A DNA stretch of 6,470 nucleotides from Gammaproteobacteria bacterium (GTDB taxonomy: Bacteria > Pseudomonadota > Gammaproteobacteria > Eutrophobiales > Eutrophobiaceae), in assembly GCA_004356415.1 (NCBI GenBank), contig SMWN01000034.1, forward strand, positions 1 through 6,470, in the 5' to 3' direction. Shown piece by piece: positions 6,102 to 6,470 of this stretch. The notes below the pieces were generated by a model, which ran no database searches, was not told the origin of the DNA, and saw only the letters and a list, made by a program, of their open reading frames with translations. Positions within the stretch are counted from its first letter, which is position 1, and each line of letters starts with the position of its first letter. Made by a program: the position numbers and the translations under genes.

Positions 6102-6138
6102 AATATGAGAACCTTTGGTTTCGACAAATTTGTCAGGA

Positions 6139-6158
6139 CACCTACATGGATGTAGGTG
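6139..6158. repeat. Nine-base-pair perfect hairpin with GG loop
   Basis: CACCTACAT, two bases GG, then ATGTAGGTG. The arms are perfectly complementary. It is the best copy of the core motif shared with 6313-6326 and, inverted, 6200-6213. Confidence 0.7.
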
Positions 6159-6227
6159 GTAGATAACGTCTGGAACAAGTTGTCGAACAAATTTATTTGC
6201 TACATCCTTGTGGCCCACCTTTCAAGC

Positions 6228-6246
6228 CATCACGCATAGCGTGATG
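6228..6246. repeat. Eight-base-pair perfect hairpin CATCACGC-ATA-GCGTGATG
   Basis: The arms match perfectly around a three-base loop. No U-run follows on either strand, so it is not an intrinsic terminator on its own. Confidence 0.65.
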
Positions 6247-6275
6247 TTCAAAACTTGCTCCTGCAGTTTTGTGAA
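6246..6275. repeat. Ten-pair hairpin with a two-base bulge
   Basis: Arm GTTCAAAACT pairs with AGTTTTGTGAAC, the extra bases forming a small bulge. The loop is about nine bases and begins TTGCTCC. It shares its first base with the end of the preceding hairpin, so the two are stacked side by side. Confidence 0.55.
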
Positions 6276-6304
6276 CAGATGAACGCAGTGAAGCTGGCTC
6301 CGAA

Positions 6305-6344
6305 GGGGTGGAGTACATGGACGTACGGAATAATCCTCTACCCC
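6305..6344. repeat. Nine-pair hairpin GGGGTGGAG / CTCTACCCC enclosing a core copy
   Basis: GGGGTGGAG (6305-6313) pairs with CTCTACCCC (6336-6344) through one G-T wobble. The loop contains TACATGGACGTAC. A further outer match GCTGG (6293-6297) with CCAGC (6344-6348) may extend the structure. It stands directly downstream of the partial membrane gene ending at 6351, so it might act as a 3' end stabiliser or terminator, but no U-run follows. Confidence 0.5.
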
Positions 6345-6350
6345 CAGCCA

Positions 6351-6470
6351 TCAATAAAAAAGATGTTCGGCGATGTAGGCAAAAAACAACCCTACACACC
6401 AAATTCCTACTGATATCCAATATAGTCTGCTATTCCACATATGTGCCTTGGTACATAAGATTGCTAGCTC
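6351..6470 (-). CDS. C-terminal end of an unidentified membrane protein (partial)
   Basis: The minus-strand frame is open from the right edge to a TGA at 6353-6351 and gives 39 residues. It starts ELAILCTKAHMWNSRLYW and continues into a hydrophobic stretch, ISVGIWCVGLFFAYIAEHLF, then Y and stop. That is a good transmembrane helix at a natural-looking C-terminus, rich in Trp and aromatic residues at its borders as membrane helices often are. I do not recognise the family. The open length is short enough to occur by chance, so this remains a moderate call. The frame ends just before the palindrome cluster, as expected of a gene end followed by an intergenic repeat. Confidence 0.4.
   Translation of the reverse strand, partial: ELAILCTKAHMWNSRLYWISVGIWCVGLFFAYIAEHLFY

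Larger units (their letters stand above)
6120..6349. repeat. Cluster of hairpins and palindromes with a shared ACATGGAYGT core
   Basis: This 230-base non-coding block is packed with inverted repeats. Outer arms TTCGACAA (6120-6127) and TTGTCGAA (6180-6187) enclose the palindrome GACAAATTTGTC (6123-6134) and a hairpin CACCTACAT-GG-ATGTAGGTG (6139-6158). An inverted copy of the core, CCACAAGGATGTAG on the minus strand, lies at 6213-6200. Three further hairpins follow at 6228-6246, 6246-6275 and 6305-6344, the last enclosing GTACATGGACGTAC (6313-6326). It looks like an intergenic palindromic repeat family or a miniature mobile element. The long minus-strand open frame that crosses it (TTG start at 6420, end 6193) merely reads through the repeats. 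Confidence 0.6.

Noticed and set aside
6120..6349. CRISPR array
   Set aside because: The repeats are hairpins of different sequence and spacing, without regular direct repeats and spacers.
6193..6420. Minus-strand 75-codon frame across the repeats
   Set aside because: It begins with TTG without a ribosome binding site and simply reads through hairpins. Another frame at 6351-6470 is the more credible coding sequence.

Overview
The window looks like a moderately AT-rich proteobacterial chromosome, most likely gammaproteobacterial. That judgement rests on the wording of the pyrophosphatase, LemA, PEP synthase and NuoA-like sequences, and no taxonomic marker gene is present. Almost every gene lies on the minus strand, so transcription runs from right to left.

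Reading right to left: positions 6351-6470 hold the last 39 codons of an unidentified membrane protein cut by the window edge. Positions 6120-6349 are a dense cluster of hairpins and palindromes that share an ACATGGAYGT-type core. A plus-strand fragment of phosphoenolpyruvate synthase (5896-~6101) abuts head to head with a 5'-truncated CaiB/BaiF-type CoA transferase (5379-~5903, minus). Both are broken, and the join overlaps by about 8 bases. The 360-base gap that follows carries what looks like a solitary IS3-family insertion sequence end (from 5168) and a plausible promoter for the next operon.

The central block is intact: lemA (5018-4500), a DUF2207 membrane protein with a glycine-rich tail (4483-2492) and a complete inorganic pyrophosphatase gene, ppa (2466-1930). 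Their gaps are 16 and 25 bases, so they probably form one operon. Next comes a short orphan gene with a strong ribosome binding site (1801-1574). It is followed by a serine/threonine protein kinase gene (1420-495) damaged by a one-base frameshift, a glycine-to-tryptophan change in the ATP loop and a stop codon after the kinase domain. Beyond that stop, the same frame continues into a basic linker and one transmembrane helix (494-348). Finally, 1-47 is the beginning of a reading frame matching the NuoA N-terminus, which suggests the nuo (complex I) operon continues to the left.

The overall picture is conserved housekeeping genes (ppa, nuo) and an envelope-associated operon, with decayed or rearranged DNA at 5100-6350 and a decaying or error-containing kinase gene. 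I see no convincing new multi-gene system. The items most worth a second look are the kinase and its in-frame tail, the CoA transferase/ppsA junction, and the palindrome cluster.
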